Shown here: positions 51,518-60,058 of the stretch, piece by piece | Position numbering within the stretch: the stretch's first letter is position 1 | Layout of the letters: each line of letters begins with the position of its first letter | Source: an uncultured Cohaesibacter sp. | GTDB lineage: Bacteria; Pseudomonadota; Alphaproteobacteria; Rhizobiales; Cohaesibacteraceae | Direction: 5' to 3' | Assembly: GCF_963662805.1 (NCBI RefSeq) | Contig: NZ_OY759862.1 | Span: 372,001-436,000, forward strand | Length of the DNA stretch: 64,000 nucleotides | Made by a program: the position numbers and the translations under genes | The notes under the pieces: model-generated | The model's database searches: none | What the model was told of the DNA's origin: nothing | What the model saw: the letters and a program-made list of their open reading frames with translations, nothing else

Positions 51518-52717
51518 TCAGCCCAACTGCTGCCGGATGATCCGCTCGAAGATGCCGCAACCGATGCCGATCAACTCGTCGGGGAAGTCATAATCCGGAT
51601 TGTGCAGTTGAGGCTGATCCTCGCCCGAGCCGATGAAGAACAGGGTAGAGGGGCAATGGGCACTGAAGCGTCCGAAATCTTCCGAAAAGCGCATTGGAAC
51701 GTCGGCAAACTGGACCGGAATATTTTCGGCTTCGAGCGACTGATGGACGATTTCCGTCGTCTCCTCGCTGTTGTCGCAGGCCTCGAACACATCGTCCTCG
51801 CCGAAGGTCATGGCGAGCTCGAACTGGCCCGCCGTGGTCAGCGCAAGGTCATGCACGGATTTCAGCAGCTCTTCCATCGCCTGATCGGTCACTGTACGCA
51901 AGGTGGCCCAGATCTCACCATGGGAAGGCGATACCCCGTAGCAGGGCTCACCCATAGTGAGATGGGTGACGGTGATGAGCTTGAATGTGTTATCGAGCGC
52001 CTGATTCGGATCAAGCCCGTTCGACAGATCCTGCAAACCCTCGACCACTTTCAGGATCGCATCCACCGGCGACAGGCCGTCCTGCGGCATCGACGCATGT
52101 GAGGTCTTGCCGTCATAGGTGATCCGGATACCGCGAGAGGCGCAACAGATGGAGCCTGTCTTGACCACGACCTGCCCCAGAGCAACGCCGGGCAGATTGT
52201 GAAGCGCAAAGGCATGATCGGGAATGAGGGGAGCAAATTTCGGGTCGGACAAAACCGCCTTGGCACCCTTGCCGGTTTCCTCGGCGGGTTGGAACAAAAG
52301 CACCACCCGTCCCTTTGCCGGACGTCGCTCGGACAGGCGCATGGCGAGGCCGCGCATGATTGCCATATGGCCGTCATGTCCGCACAAATGGGCCTGAAAC
52401 GGATGACGCGACCGGTAGGGCAGCGCGGAAATCTCATCAATCGGCAAGCCGTCAAGTTCACACCGGAAAAGGAGAGTCGGGCCCGGTTCGCCGGAATCAT
52501 AAACAGCAGCAACGCCGGTGCCGCCAAGCGTAGTCCCGTCCGGCTCTTGCCAGGACCCCAGACGGGTGATCACCTGATCGGGCTGCAGAATCTCGAAGGC
52601 ATCGATCATGCGCTGAGCCGTGCCCGCTTCTTCGCCGGACAATTCAGGATGGCGATGCAGCAGGCGCCGGAAGTCGGTCAGTTGCTCGAGCTGTGTGCTG
52701 GTCAGAAGCGTGGTCAT
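51518..52717 (-). CDS. M20-family amidohydrolase (hippurate hydrolase-like)
   Basis: A 399-aa metallohydrolase of the M20D type. Metal and catalytic residues are visible in 'HLCGHDGHMAIMRG' (His/Asp), 'FQPAEETGKGAKAVL' (Glu-Glu), 'FALHNLPGVALGQ' (His) and late 'FFIGSGEDQPQLHNPDY' (His). These enzymes hydrolyse N-acyl amino acids such as hippurate or indole-amino acid conjugates. Its ATG at 52717 overlaps the stop of the upstream Gfo/Idh gene by four bases (ATGA), so the two are translationally coupled. Confidence 0.9.
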   Translation of the reverse strand: MTTLLTSTQLEQLTDFRRLLHRHPELSGEEAGTAQRMIDAFEILQPDQVITRLGSWQEPDGTTLGGTGVAAVYDSGEPGPTLLFRCELDGLPIDEISALPYRSRHPFQAHLCGHDGHMAIMRGLAMRLSERRPAKGRVVLLFQPAEETGKGAKAVLSDPKFAPLIPDHAFALHNLPGVALGQVVVKTGSICCASRGIRITYDGKTSHASMPQDGLSPVDAILKVVEGLQDLSNGLDPNQALDNTFKLITVTHLTMGEPCYGVSPSHGEIWATLRTVTDQAMEELLKSVHDLALTTAGQFELAMTFGEDDVFEACDNSEETTEIVHQSLEAENIPVQFADVPMRFSEDFGRFSAHCPSTLFFIGSGEDQPQLHNPDYDFPDELIGIGCGIFERIIRQQLG

Positions 52718-53748
52718 GGTGCCAGTGTACCTCTTTGTTCCGCTGTTTTCTGCGCCTTCAAGGCCAGATCCATAACGGCAAATGTGTGAGCTTGCGGGCA
52801 GGCGGTCTCGGTACGCTCGAGGATGTCTCGGGCAAGATCGCCAAAATAAGGCAATGGCGCGTCGGAGCAGTCCATGTGGAGATAATCCGTGCCATTGACC
52901 AGAAACAGGTGGTCCTTGCCGGGCCGCCCGCAGAAGTCGATGTATTTTCTGAGCTCGATGGTTCCCCCTGTGCCCAGAATGAACAGGCGGCCATCGCCCC
53001 AAGTGGGCAAGGCATCAGGAGTAAGCCAGTCTACTCTGATATAGGCCTGCGAAGGTCCGCTTTTAAGGGAGATCTCGCCAAAATCCTCGAAGCCGTTCCA
53101 GTCCGGATGGGCAAAGTTCCCCACGGCAGAATGGACGATCTCGGCGCTTTGCGATTGGGTGAGATAGAGGAACTGGTCGATCTGGTGGGACGCGATGTCG
53201 ACAAGAATGCCGCCATAGCGTTCCCGCTCGAAGAACCAGTCGGGGCGCGTCTTTGCATTCAGGCGGTGGGGTCCCATGCCAAGCATCTGCACCACCTTAC
53301 CGATTCTACCCTCACGAATGAGCTCTGATGCCCGGCTGACGGCGCGGACCTGAAAGCGTTCGGAGAAATTGACCGACCAGATGCGCCCTGTTGCCTCGAC
53401 CGTTGCCTTGATTGCACGGAGTTCTTCAAGAGAAATGCACCCCGGCTTGTCAACCATGACGTCCTTGCCATGCTCCATTGCCTCGATGGCGAGAGCCGCA
53501 CGGTCATGGGAGGGCGCAGCGATCAGGACAAGTGAGACGGAAGGGTCGTCAAGCAGACGGGCGCGCTCGTTCACGCGTTCCACGTGATCGAACCGTTCGG
53601 TGAACTGGCGATGCGCATCACTCTCGCCTGCCGTCCAGTATCCTTTACAACGGGCTCCGGCATCCAGCATGCCCTGTGTCATACCAACGATATGACCATG
53701 ATCGAGCCCAATGGCAGCAAATTGGATTTGCTCCCAGTCCTGTCTCAT
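52714..53748 (-). CDS. Gfo/Idh/MocA-family oxidoreductase
   Basis: A 344-aa NAD(P)-dependent dehydrogenase-like protein. The N-terminal Rossmann segment is 'FAAIGLDHGHIVGMTQG', with 'VLIAAPSHDRAALAIEAMEHGKDVMVDKPG' (in part, the E/DKP motif 'VMVDKPGCIS') and a C-terminal beta-sheet domain with 'GGILVDIASHQIDQFLYL'. The conserved lysine of the E-K-P motif is present. The substrate is probably a sugar or cyclitol. It is coupled to an M20 hydrolase by a 4-bp overlap. The ATG at 53748 has a GGGGG element upstream. Confidence 0.88.
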   Translation of the reverse strand: MRQDWEQIQFAAIGLDHGHIVGMTQGMLDAGARCKGYWTAGESDAHRQFTERFDHVERVNERARLLDDPSVSLVLIAAPSHDRAALAIEAMEHGKDVMVDKPGCISLEELRAIKATVEATGRIWSVNFSERFQVRAVSRASELIREGRIGKVVQMLGMGPHRLNAKTRPDWFFERERYGGILVDIASHQIDQFLYLTQSQSAEIVHSAVGNFAHPDWNGFEDFGEISLKSGPSQAYIRVDWLTPDALPTWGDGRLFILGTGGTIELRKYIDFCGRPGKDHLFLVNGTDYLHMDCSDAPLPYFGDLARDILERTETACPQAHTFAVMDLALKAQKTAEQRGTLAP

Positions 53749-53997
53749 GTCATGCCCCCATCGCATAAGAAAGAAACTACCTATATTCCTACAGCATTGC
53801 TAGGGCGCGTAAAGAGCAAACAATGCGCAAAGGAGTGCCACCAAAGGCGAGGCTGTCAAAGTTGCCAATAAATTTCCTAAGCAGATCCGCGTAACCGAGG
53901 GTGGAAATTCCACAGGCTCCACCCTAGATACAATCCAAGACGGGAAAGAGAGCCTGTTAGACCCATCAGCCCGGACCTTGCAATCAACCTTCAAAGG

Positions 53998-54903
53998 ATG
54001 TCAGTCGTGAGTTTCAAAAAGACCCTTAAGAAGATCGTACCCGGTAAATTGCTGCCCAAGAAGCTGATGGAAGACGTTCCTGTCATTCCGGTGGTTCGCA
54101 TGTCAGGCCCCATCGGCACCGGCGGCCAGTTCCGGCCAGGTCTTAGCCTTGCAACGGTGGCGGGTCAGCTCAACAAAGCTTTTTCGATGAAGGAAGCCCC
54201 CGTGGTGGCCATTTCCATCAACAGCCCCGGCGGGTCTCCCGTTCAAAGCCGTCTCATCTACCAGCGCATTCGCATGCTCGCCGAGGAGAAGGACAAGAAG
54301 GTGTTGGTCTTCTGTGAGGATGCAGCGGCGTCCGGTGGCTATATGATCGCCGTGGCGGGGGATCGGATCATCGCCGACCCCAGCTCCATCGTCGGCTCCA
54401 TCGGTGTTGTCTCCGGCGGCTTCGGCTTTGTCGACGCCATCAGTAAGCTTGGCATTGAGCGGCGCATCTATACCGCAGGCACCCAGAAAGGCATGCTCGA
54501 TCCGTTCAAGCCGGAAAATCCCGAACATGTTGCCCATCTCGACAGCCTGCTTCAGGATCTGTTCGAAACCTTCAAGGATCTCGTTCGCTCCCGTCGCGGC
54601 CAGAAGCTGACCGAGGAAGAGGACAAGCTGTTCACCGGGGCCTTCTGGACCGGCAAGAAAGCCCTGGAGCTGGGTCTCGTTGATGAACTGGGTGATCTCG
54701 GAAGCTATGTGAAACAGCATTTCGGCGAAAAGGCCAAGCTCAAGCTCATCAGTGCGCCAACCGGTTTCTTTGGTCGGTGCCGGGCAGGGGGCATCGAGCT
54801 TGGCGGTGGCGATCCACTGTCCCGCATCGCGGCAGGCTTTACCCCCGATGCCGTTCTTGCCAGCCTTGAAGAGCGTGCGCTATGGTCCCGTCTGGGACTG
54901 TGA
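53998..54903 (+). CDS. S49-family serine peptidase (SppA-like)
   Basis: A 301-aa single-domain S49 peptidase. The nucleophile context 'DAAASGGYMIAVAGD' (Ser) and the lysine in the 'SINSPGGSPVQSRLIYQRIR' to 'EDKKVLVF' stretch match SppA/SohB-type enzymes with a Ser-Lys dyad. No clear N-terminal transmembrane helix is visible, unlike SppA. The frame starts at ATG 53998; a GTG at 54007 with AAGGA nine bases upstream is an alternative start. It is followed by a small membrane protein gene and an AEC transporter on the same strand. Confidence 0.88.
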   Translation: MSVVSFKKTLKKIVPGKLLPKKLMEDVPVIPVVRMSGPIGTGGQFRPGLSLATVAGQLNKAFSMKEAPVVAISINSPGGSPVQSRLIYQRIRMLAEEKDKKVLVFCEDAAASGGYMIAVAGDRIIADPSSIVGSIGVVSGGFGFVDAISKLGIERRIYTAGTQKGMLDPFKPENPEHVAHLDSLLQDLFETFKDLVRSRRGQKLTEEEDKLFTGAFWTGKKALELGLVDELGDLGSYVKQHFGEKAKLKLISAPTGFFGRCRAGGIELGGGDPLSRIAAGFTPDAVLASLEERALWSRLGL

Positions 54904-54945
54904 CGACAGATCTGCAAACCAAGACTGACGGAAAGACACAAATAG

Positions 54946-55152
54946 ATGGCGAAACTTCTGGTGCTTGTTGCCCTTGTTGGCGGCACATGGATCGTGCTGA
55001 AGCTTCTGGGCCGCGTCGGCCAGCAGGACACCGAACTCAAGAGCCATCGGACGCGCGAGCAAAAGCGCATCGAACGCGAAAAGGCCGAGCGCGAAGCCAA
55101 CATCATCGATCTGGAAGAAGATCCGGAAACCGGAGATTTCCGGGAGAAGTGA
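54946..55152 (+). CDS. Small single-pass membrane protein
   Basis: A 68-aa protein with one N-terminal transmembrane helix ('LLVLVALVGGTWIVLKLLG') and a charged cytoplasmic or periplasmic tail of about 45 residues rich in Arg, Glu and Lys, ending 'DLEEDPETGDFREK'. It follows the S49 peptidase by 42 bp and may be its membrane partner, which would fit the lack of a membrane anchor in that peptidase. The family is not recognised. Confidence 0.75.
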   Translation: MAKLLVLVALVGGTWIVLKLLGRVGQQDTELKSHRTREQKRIEREKAEREANIIDLEEDPETGDFREK

Positions 55153-55271
55153 TTTGTCGCAGGGATCACCGGTGATCGGGTTGCGATTGCTCTGTTCACT
55201 CGCGTCCTGAATGACTAACATGACCTCGCCTGTTGCGCGTTGCGAAGCGCTGCAGATCAAGGGGGTGGGTC

Positions 55272-56210
55272 ATGACGTTGCTTGAGCAGATATTGCCGAT
55301 ATTGCTGATCATTCTGGTTGGCGTGGCCTTGCGCCGGTTTGACGTCTTCTCGCCTTCCGCCATTGAGGCTGTGACCCGCATCGTCGTCACTATCGTCCTG
55401 CCTAGTGTCCTCTTCACCGCCTTTCTCGATATGGAAATGAAGGTCGCCTATGCGGGCGTCTTCGTGATCGTTGGTTCCGTCTGTTTTGGGCTCTATGCGC
55501 TCGGTATCCTGATCGGGCGGCTGGTCGCGCCGCATCATCCCTATTTTCGCTTTCTCTTCACCGGTCTCGAATATGGGATGCTGGGGGTCAGTCTGTTCGG
55601 TGGCGCCTATGGCCTCGAACAGGTGGGCTATATTGCCGTGGTCGATCTGGCGCACGAGCTGTTTATCTGGTTCCTCTTTGCCCCGCTGCTGATGATCAAG
55701 CGCGATGGCAAGGGCGACGCGGCAACGGTTCTGAAGATGTTTGCCACCTCGCCGGTGGTGATCGCTCTGGTCGCCGGGCTGGCCTTGAATGGCCTCGGGC
55801 TTGCCGATTTTGTCAAGACAGCTCCCGTTCTCTCCAGCATCCATGCGGTTCTGAAGCTGTTTGCCGGGATGGCGATTCCACTGATCCTGCTGGTGGTCGG
55901 CTATGGCATTCGCATTCGTCGTGAAGGGCTCGGTGACGTGCTGGTGATGGTCGCTCTGCGCTATGGCATCGTGGTACCGACTGCGCTGATCCTCAATCAC
56001 TTCGTGCTTGATCAGTGGCTACAGCTTGAACAGCCGTTCCAGATCGCCTTCTTCACCCTGATGATCCTGCCCCCGCCCTTCATCATTCCGCTCTTCATGC
56101 AAAACGCCGAGGAGAGCGAGCGGATCTATGTCACCAATGCACTTGCCGTCTCGACGGTCATCAGCCTGACGATCTTTGCCATCTATCTCGGCATGCACCC
56201 GACGCTCTGA
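55272..56210 (+). CDS. AEC-family transporter (auxin efflux carrier-like)
   Basis: A 312-aa membrane protein with ten predicted transmembrane segments. The N-terminal 'ILPILLIILVGVALRR' and later 'FAGMAIPLILLVVGYGIR' are typical of the AEC family, which exports small organic acids such as malonate or malate. The ATG at 55272 has a G-rich ribosome-binding site (GGGGGTGGG). The next gene, a LysR regulator, is convergent. Confidence 0.9.
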   Translation: MTLLEQILPILLIILVGVALRRFDVFSPSAIEAVTRIVVTIVLPSVLFTAFLDMEMKVAYAGVFVIVGSVCFGLYALGILIGRLVAPHHPYFRFLFTGLEYGMLGVSLFGGAYGLEQVGYIAVVDLAHELFIWFLFAPLLMIKRDGKGDAATVLKMFATSPVVIALVAGLALNGLGLADFVKTAPVLSSIHAVLKLFAGMAIPLILLVVGYGIRIRREGLGDVLVMVALRYGIVVPTALILNHFVLDQWLQLEQPFQIAFFTLMILPPPFIIPLFMQNAEESERIYVTNALAVSTVISLTIFAIYLGMHPTL

Positions 56211-56231
56211 GGCGGGCTTGAGGTCAACAGG

Positions 56232-57161
56232 TCAACCCCAGACCGGTTCAAGGATGGTCGAGACCAGAAATCCGTCCGCACCAAGCCGTCCGTGGGTCTT
56301 CAGCCAATCGAGAAAGACCAGAGCATTCTGGCTTGGCTCAGGGCGTTCGGTGGAGGGGCGTACGACAAGACCTTCCTTGAAACAATAAAAACCGGCAGGG
56401 GCAATCAATGTGCCGCTCTTCAGCTCCTTTTCGATCAGGAATTTCGGGGCCATCGCCACCCCCATTCCGCGCTCTGCGGCCTCGAAGGCCAGTCCGGCCA
56501 GATCGAAGCTGATTGCGTTCTCATAGCGGATCGGGATGCCCGTCAATTCCGACCACCGGTCCCAGCCCTTCTCCGAACCGCGCCGGTTGATCCGCGTCTT
56601 GTAGGAAAAGCCGCGTTCATCGATGCTGTGATGGGTGGTGGGTGACAGCACCGGCCCGATGTGAACGTCGCCAAGGGTTGTCGCGTTGGGGTGCGCCTCG
56701 ATGGGGCTCGTCAGCCTGTCCCAGGACAGCACCAGATCGACCGGGCCATCGAACGCGTGACTGTTCTGCGGAATGGTCAGGCTGATCTGGATCTCGATAT
56801 CCGGATAATCCATGTTGAAGCGGGCAACGGTGGGAATGGCCCAGACCCGCGCAAACGTCGAGCTGACCTTGATCGAGACACGCTTCTCTCCCGCTGTGCC
56901 GATCAGCGTCTGATAGGCCGAGCGCATGTCCGCCATGCCATCGGCAACGACCAGCGCAAAGGCCCGTCCCGCGCTCGTCAGCTCGATACCCGATCCTGAT
57001 TTTCGAAATAGGGGAACGCCCGCGTGATCCTGCAACTGGTGCAACTGCTTGCTGACCGCACTGTGCGTGCGCCCCAAAAGCTCGGCAGCGCCGGTCACTG
57101 ACCCGGAGCGATAAAGTGCATCGAGGGCCAGCAGCGACGTAAGCGGGGGAAGGGGAGACAT
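56232..57161 (-). CDS. LysR-family transcriptional regulator
   Basis: A 309-aa LysR-type regulator. The N-terminal winged helix-turn-helix is 'ALYRSGSVTGAAELLGRTHSAVSKQLHQLQDHAGVPLFRKSG' (in the family style 'GSVTGAAELLG' and 'HSAVSKQLHQL'), followed by the effector-binding domain from about residue 90. The ATG at 57161 has a GAGG element. It is divergent to the DUF1127 gene, with a dyad element between, and convergent to the AEC transporter. Confidence 0.93.
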   Translation of the reverse strand: MSPLPPLTSLLALDALYRSGSVTGAAELLGRTHSAVSKQLHQLQDHAGVPLFRKSGSGIELTSAGRAFALVVADGMADMRSAYQTLIGTAGEKRVSIKVSSTFARVWAIPTVARFNMDYPDIEIQISLTIPQNSHAFDGPVDLVLSWDRLTSPIEAHPNATTLGDVHIGPVLSPTTHHSIDERGFSYKTRINRRGSEKGWDRWSELTGIPIRYENAISFDLAGLAFEAAERGMGVAMAPKFLIEKELKSGTLIAPAGFYCFKEGLVVRPSTERPEPSQNALVFLDWLKTHGRLGADGFLVSTILEPVWG

Positions 57162-57205
57162 CACGAAGGTCCTCAAGGCAAAGTGGGCCGCTTGGCAAAA
57201 TTAAA

Positions 57206-57228
57206 ACATGTAACTTTTTCTCACATGT
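57206..57228. promoter_or_regulatory. Candidate LysR operator between LysR and DUF1127 genes
   Basis: ACATGT-N11-ACATGT, two palindromic hexamers 17 bp apart centre to centre, form a long dyad in the 160-bp divergent region. This contains the T-N11-A core expected for LysR-type regulators. Confidence 0.5.
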
Positions 57229-57321
57229 CGCGTTCACATTATTCAATTTTTTCCCTGTCGGAAAGGAGTAATATTCGAGTTCCGAAAAGCCACGCAAGAA
57301 CAACAATAAAGGACAATGCGG

Positions 57322-57582
57322 ATGAATAGCGGAAGCGCCTTGAACGCAAGGCAGATGAACGAACAGCAGATGCTCTCGCTGATCAATGCCCATGCAATGA
57401 GGGGAGCCGCCCGGCAACGGACGAGCATCGGATCCCTTCTGGGGCTGTGGTGGTCGCGGGCCCTCGAACGCCGGCAGATGCGACGGGATCTGGAAGCCTT
57501 CACCGATGCGGTTCTTGAAGATTTCTCCATGACCCGGACCGAAGCGATTGCCGAGGCTGGCAAACCCTTCTGGCGCGCCTGA
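57322..57582 (+). CDS. DUF1127 mini-protein
   Basis: An 86-aa protein. The C-terminal ~45 residues hold the DUF1127 motif (Trp-x2-Arg ... 'RRQMRRDLEAFTDAVLEDF', then 'KPFWR'). DUF1127 proteins are short, Arg-rich proteins; in Agrobacterium, Rhodobacter and Brucella they affect phosphate, RNA turnover or stress responses and some are controlled by LysR-type regulators. The ATG at 57322 is chosen because AAAGGA is eight bases upstream; the ATG at 57316 would be only two bases from it. Confidence 0.85.
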   Translation: MNSGSALNARQMNEQQMLSLINAHAMRGAARQRTSIGSLLGLWWSRALERRQMRRDLEAFTDAVLEDFSMTRTEAIAEAGKPFWRA

Positions 57583-57623
57583 CGGCCACTAACACTGCAC
57601 GTTGTCTCGATGAGACAGCAAAA

Positions 57624-57652
57624 AGCCCGGACGCCAATTGGCGATCCGGGCT
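57624..57652. terminator. Bidirectional terminator between DUF1127 and clpP
   Basis: AGCCCGGA and TCCGGGCT with an inner CGCC/GGCG pairing (bulge at 57644) make a strong hairpin. On the minus side five T follow (A-run 57619-57624); on the plus side a CTTTCATTT tract follows. It separates the convergent DUF1127 and clpP genes. Confidence 0.8.
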
Positions 57653-57681
57653 CTTTCATTTCGATTGCGGTTGGTGGCCAA

Positions 57682-58266
57682 TCAGCCCAGTTCGGCTTCC
57701 GACGTGATGATGCGGGAAACCAGACCGTAATTGAGGGCTTCCTCGGCGGACAGCCAGTAATCACGGTCGATGTCCTTGGCGATCTTGTCTTCCGGCTGGT
57801 TGCAGGCCGCTGAGAAGAGCTTGATCAGGCGCTCGTTCATCTTGATGATTTCACGGGCCTGAATTTCGATGTCGGACGCCATGCCGCGGGCACCGCCAGA
57901 GGGTTGGTGCAACAGGAAGCGGGTGTTGGGCAGACAGACGCGCCGTTCCTTCGGTACCGCGATATAGATCAGCGCACCAGCAGAGGCCACCCAACCGGTG
58001 CCGATGATCCAGACCTTCGGTTTGATGAACTTGATCATGTCATGCATGGAATCGCCCGACTCCACATGCCCGCCCGGTGAATTGACATAGACGCGGATAT
58101 CGTCGTCACTCACGGCAGCCATTGCGATCAGCTGGGCGCAAACCTTCTGGGCGAGTTCCTGGTCGATTTCGCCATAAATGAAAATGGACCGGGATTTGAA
58201 CAGGGCTTCAGCAGCTTGTTTGCTGATTGATTCTTCCGGGCTCTTCTTTTCTTCTTCGTCGCTCAT
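57682..58266 (-). CDS. ClpP-type protease subunit
   Basis: A 194-aa ClpP/crotonase-fold serine protease. The catalytic triad is visible: Ser in 'GTGWVASAGALIYIAV', His in 'RFLLHQPSGGARG' and Asp in 'DIDRDYWLSAEEALNYGLV'. The 'VASAGALIYIA' context differs from the canonical 'GQAASMGA' of ClpP1, so this is a second, alphaproteobacterial-type ClpP paralogue. The ATG at 58266 follows a GAGGAG element. It is not next to clpX or clpA here. Confidence 0.9.
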   Translation of the reverse strand: MSDEEEKKSPEESISKQAAEALFKSRSIFIYGEIDQELAQKVCAQLIAMAAVSDDDIRVYVNSPGGHVESGDSMHDMIKFIKPKVWIIGTGWVASAGALIYIAVPKERRVCLPNTRFLLHQPSGGARGMASDIEIQAREIIKMNERLIKLFSAACNQPEDKIAKDIDRDYWLSAEEALNYGLVSRIITSEAELG

Positions 58267-58519
58267 AAGGCTCTCCTCTGTCATCACAAGGCGCAGAATT
58301 CTTCCCTTTCCCACTTAGTGAGCTTCGCCCTGTTTGACAATGCGGATTATGCGGAAACGCTCACCAATCCGGCTGCAAACGAGCCGCAGAGGGATAAAGG
58401 CCCCACGACATTAAATTTGTTCTTGAAATGTTCTTTGATCTGCGGCAACCATTTAGAGGAACAAAGCAAAAACGAAGCAGTCGGGATCAGACCGCTTCCA
58501 TCTCTGGAGAGCAACGGAC

Positions 58520-59680
58520 ATGGCACCACGTCGAGGGTCGGGTATCGAGAAGCGGGTAGAGGATGTGGATCCTTTTGTCGGCTTTCAGGTCGACCCGGAC
58601 CTGCACAAGGGACGCCGGGTGAGGGGACGGGCAGCGTCAAGCAATCGTGCCGGACGGTTCGAGCCCTATCAGACGGAAGCGGTCGATGACGGTTGGGGCA
58701 GCGCCTGGGCCGAAGAGGATCTGCCGCCCTTGCGCACCGAGGTGCATGAGGAAAAGTCGCGCACCATCATCACGCGCAACGATTCTCCCGACATTCCGTT
58801 TGATCGTTCGATCAATCCCTATCGCGGCTGCGAGCATGGCTGCATCTATTGTTTCGCTCGCCCGACCCATGCCTACATGGGTCTGTCCGCCGGGCTCGAT
58901 TTCGAAACCCGCCTGTTCGCCAAGCCCGACGCTGCGAACCAGTTGCGGCGCGAACTCTCGGCATCGGGCTATCGGCCAAGACCCATCGCCATCGGCACCA
59001 ACACCGATCCCTATCAGCCCATCGAGCGCAAATATCGCTTGATGAGCGACCTGCTTGACGTGCTCGATGAGTTTGGCCACCCCGTCGGCATCGTTACCAA
59101 GTCGGCCCTGATCCTGCGTGATCTCGACAAGCTCAAGCGGCTCAACGAGCGCAATCTCGTCAAGGTGGCTCTCTCCGTGACATCGCTCGACAACAAGCTT
59201 TCGCGGGCACTGGAGCCAAGAGCCTCTGCACCGCAGAAGCGGCTCGAGACCATCCAGCTGTTGTCCGAGGCGGGCATTCCCACGTCGGTCATGGTTGCTC
59301 CCGTGATCCCGGCGCTCAACGACGGCGAGCTGGAAGCCATCCTCAGTGCCGCCTTCAAGGCCGGAGCGCGCGAGGCCGGAACGATCCTGTTGCGCCTGCC
59401 CGGTGAGGTCAGCCCGTTGTTTCAGGACTGGCTCGTCAAGCATTATCCCGATCGCTATCGCCACGTGATGAATGTCTTGCGCTCCATGCGCAGCGGCAAG
59501 GACTATGACAGTCGGCCCGGTCAACGCATGCGGGGCACGGGCCCCTTTGCCGAGATCCTGCACAAGCGGATGGATGTAGCCTGTCGCAAATTCGGCTATG
59601 CAACCAAAAGGACACGATTGTCTTTGAGACACTTTCATCAGCCCAAAGGCGAAGTGGCGCAATTGTCTTTGTTCGATTAA
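58520..59680 (+). CDS. PA0069-family radical SAM protein
   Basis: A 386-aa radical SAM enzyme. The cluster motif is C-x3-C-x2-C in 'RGCEHGCIYCFARPTHAYM', followed by 'GTNTDPYQPIERKYRLM' and 'LSVTSLDNKLSRALEPRA', matching the PA0069/Rv2578c family of unknown function (SplB-like fold). The N-terminal 60 residues are charged and variable. It is divergent from clpP with 253 bp between starts. A candidate small RNA gene follows downstream. Confidence 0.92.
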   Translation: MAPRRGSGIEKRVEDVDPFVGFQVDPDLHKGRRVRGRAASSNRAGRFEPYQTEAVDDGWGSAWAEEDLPPLRTEVHEEKSRTIITRNDSPDIPFDRSINPYRGCEHGCIYCFARPTHAYMGLSAGLDFETRLFAKPDAANQLRRELSASGYRPRPIAIGTNTDPYQPIERKYRLMSDLLDVLDEFGHPVGIVTKSALILRDLDKLKRLNERNLVKVALSVTSLDNKLSRALEPRASAPQKRLETIQLLSEAGIPTSVMVAPVIPALNDGELEAILSAAFKAGAREAGTILLRLPGEVSPLFQDWLVKHYPDRYRHVMNVLRSMRSGKDYDSRPGQRMRGTGPFAEILHKRMDVACRKFGYATKRTRLSLRHFHQPKGEVAQLSLFD

Positions 59681-59824
59681 ACGACTATCGGGGATGAAAA
59701 TTGGGGGAGTGATTTCAATACTTCAGCACAGCAGCTTTTCGCCGGTTTGCCGCTCCGCACAGAGGCCGGAGACCGTCATCAACGTGCAATAAATCGAAGC
59801 TTTGATCTGCCGGGTAAGTATTTT

Positions 59825-59853
59825 TTGACAAGATGTGACCAAAACGTTATAGA
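59825..59853 (+). promoter_or_regulatory. Near-consensus sigma-70 promoter
   Basis: TTGACA (59825-59830) and TATAGA (59848-59853) are separated by exactly 17 bp, with a T-run immediately before the -35 box. This is one of the two best promoters seen by eye in the window, and no coding sequence follows it for over 500 bp. Confidence 0.7.
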
Positions 59854-59859
59854 CCATCG

Positions 59860-60058
59860 AAACAGACACAGCTTAACAGGCTAGAATTCCTAGAAGATCC
59901 GAATTTTCTGATGCTGACATAGACAGCGGTCAGAACACTATTGCAGGAACCCGCCGCATCGTTCCTGCTGCGTGGTAGTGATGGCCTTCCATCTACCACG
60001 CCCTTTGCTGCCCCGCTTCCGCATCGTCATAGTTGCTGGAACGGGGCAGTAATTTTTT
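59860..60058 (+). ncRNA. Candidate small RNA with four tandem hairpins
   Basis: From the expected transcription start near 59860 to a Rho-independent terminator at 60058 lies about 200 nt of non-coding sequence. Hairpins: H0 59906-59935 (TTCTGA/TCAGAA with inner GCTG/CAGC), H1 59943-59968 (GCAGGAAC/GTTCCTGC), H2 59971-60000 (CGTGGTA/TACCACG plus GATGG/CCATC), H3 60008-60049 (CTGCCCCG/CGGGGCAG plus TTCC/GGAA). The pattern is not that of 6S RNA, tmRNA, RNase P or SRP RNA. No known family was recognised. Confidence 0.65.
60008..60058 (+). terminator. Rho-independent terminator of the small RNA
   Basis: CTGCCCCG (60008-60015) pairs with CGGGGCAG (60042-60049), and TTCC (60017-60020) with GGAA (60038-60041), followed by TAATTTTTT. 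Confidence 0.8.

Noticed and set aside
59860..60058. 6S RNA or SRP RNA as identity of the small RNA
   Set aside because: 6S RNA needs pairing of the two ends with a central bubble, and SRP RNA has a conserved GGAAGGAAGCAGCC-like loop; neither is seen.
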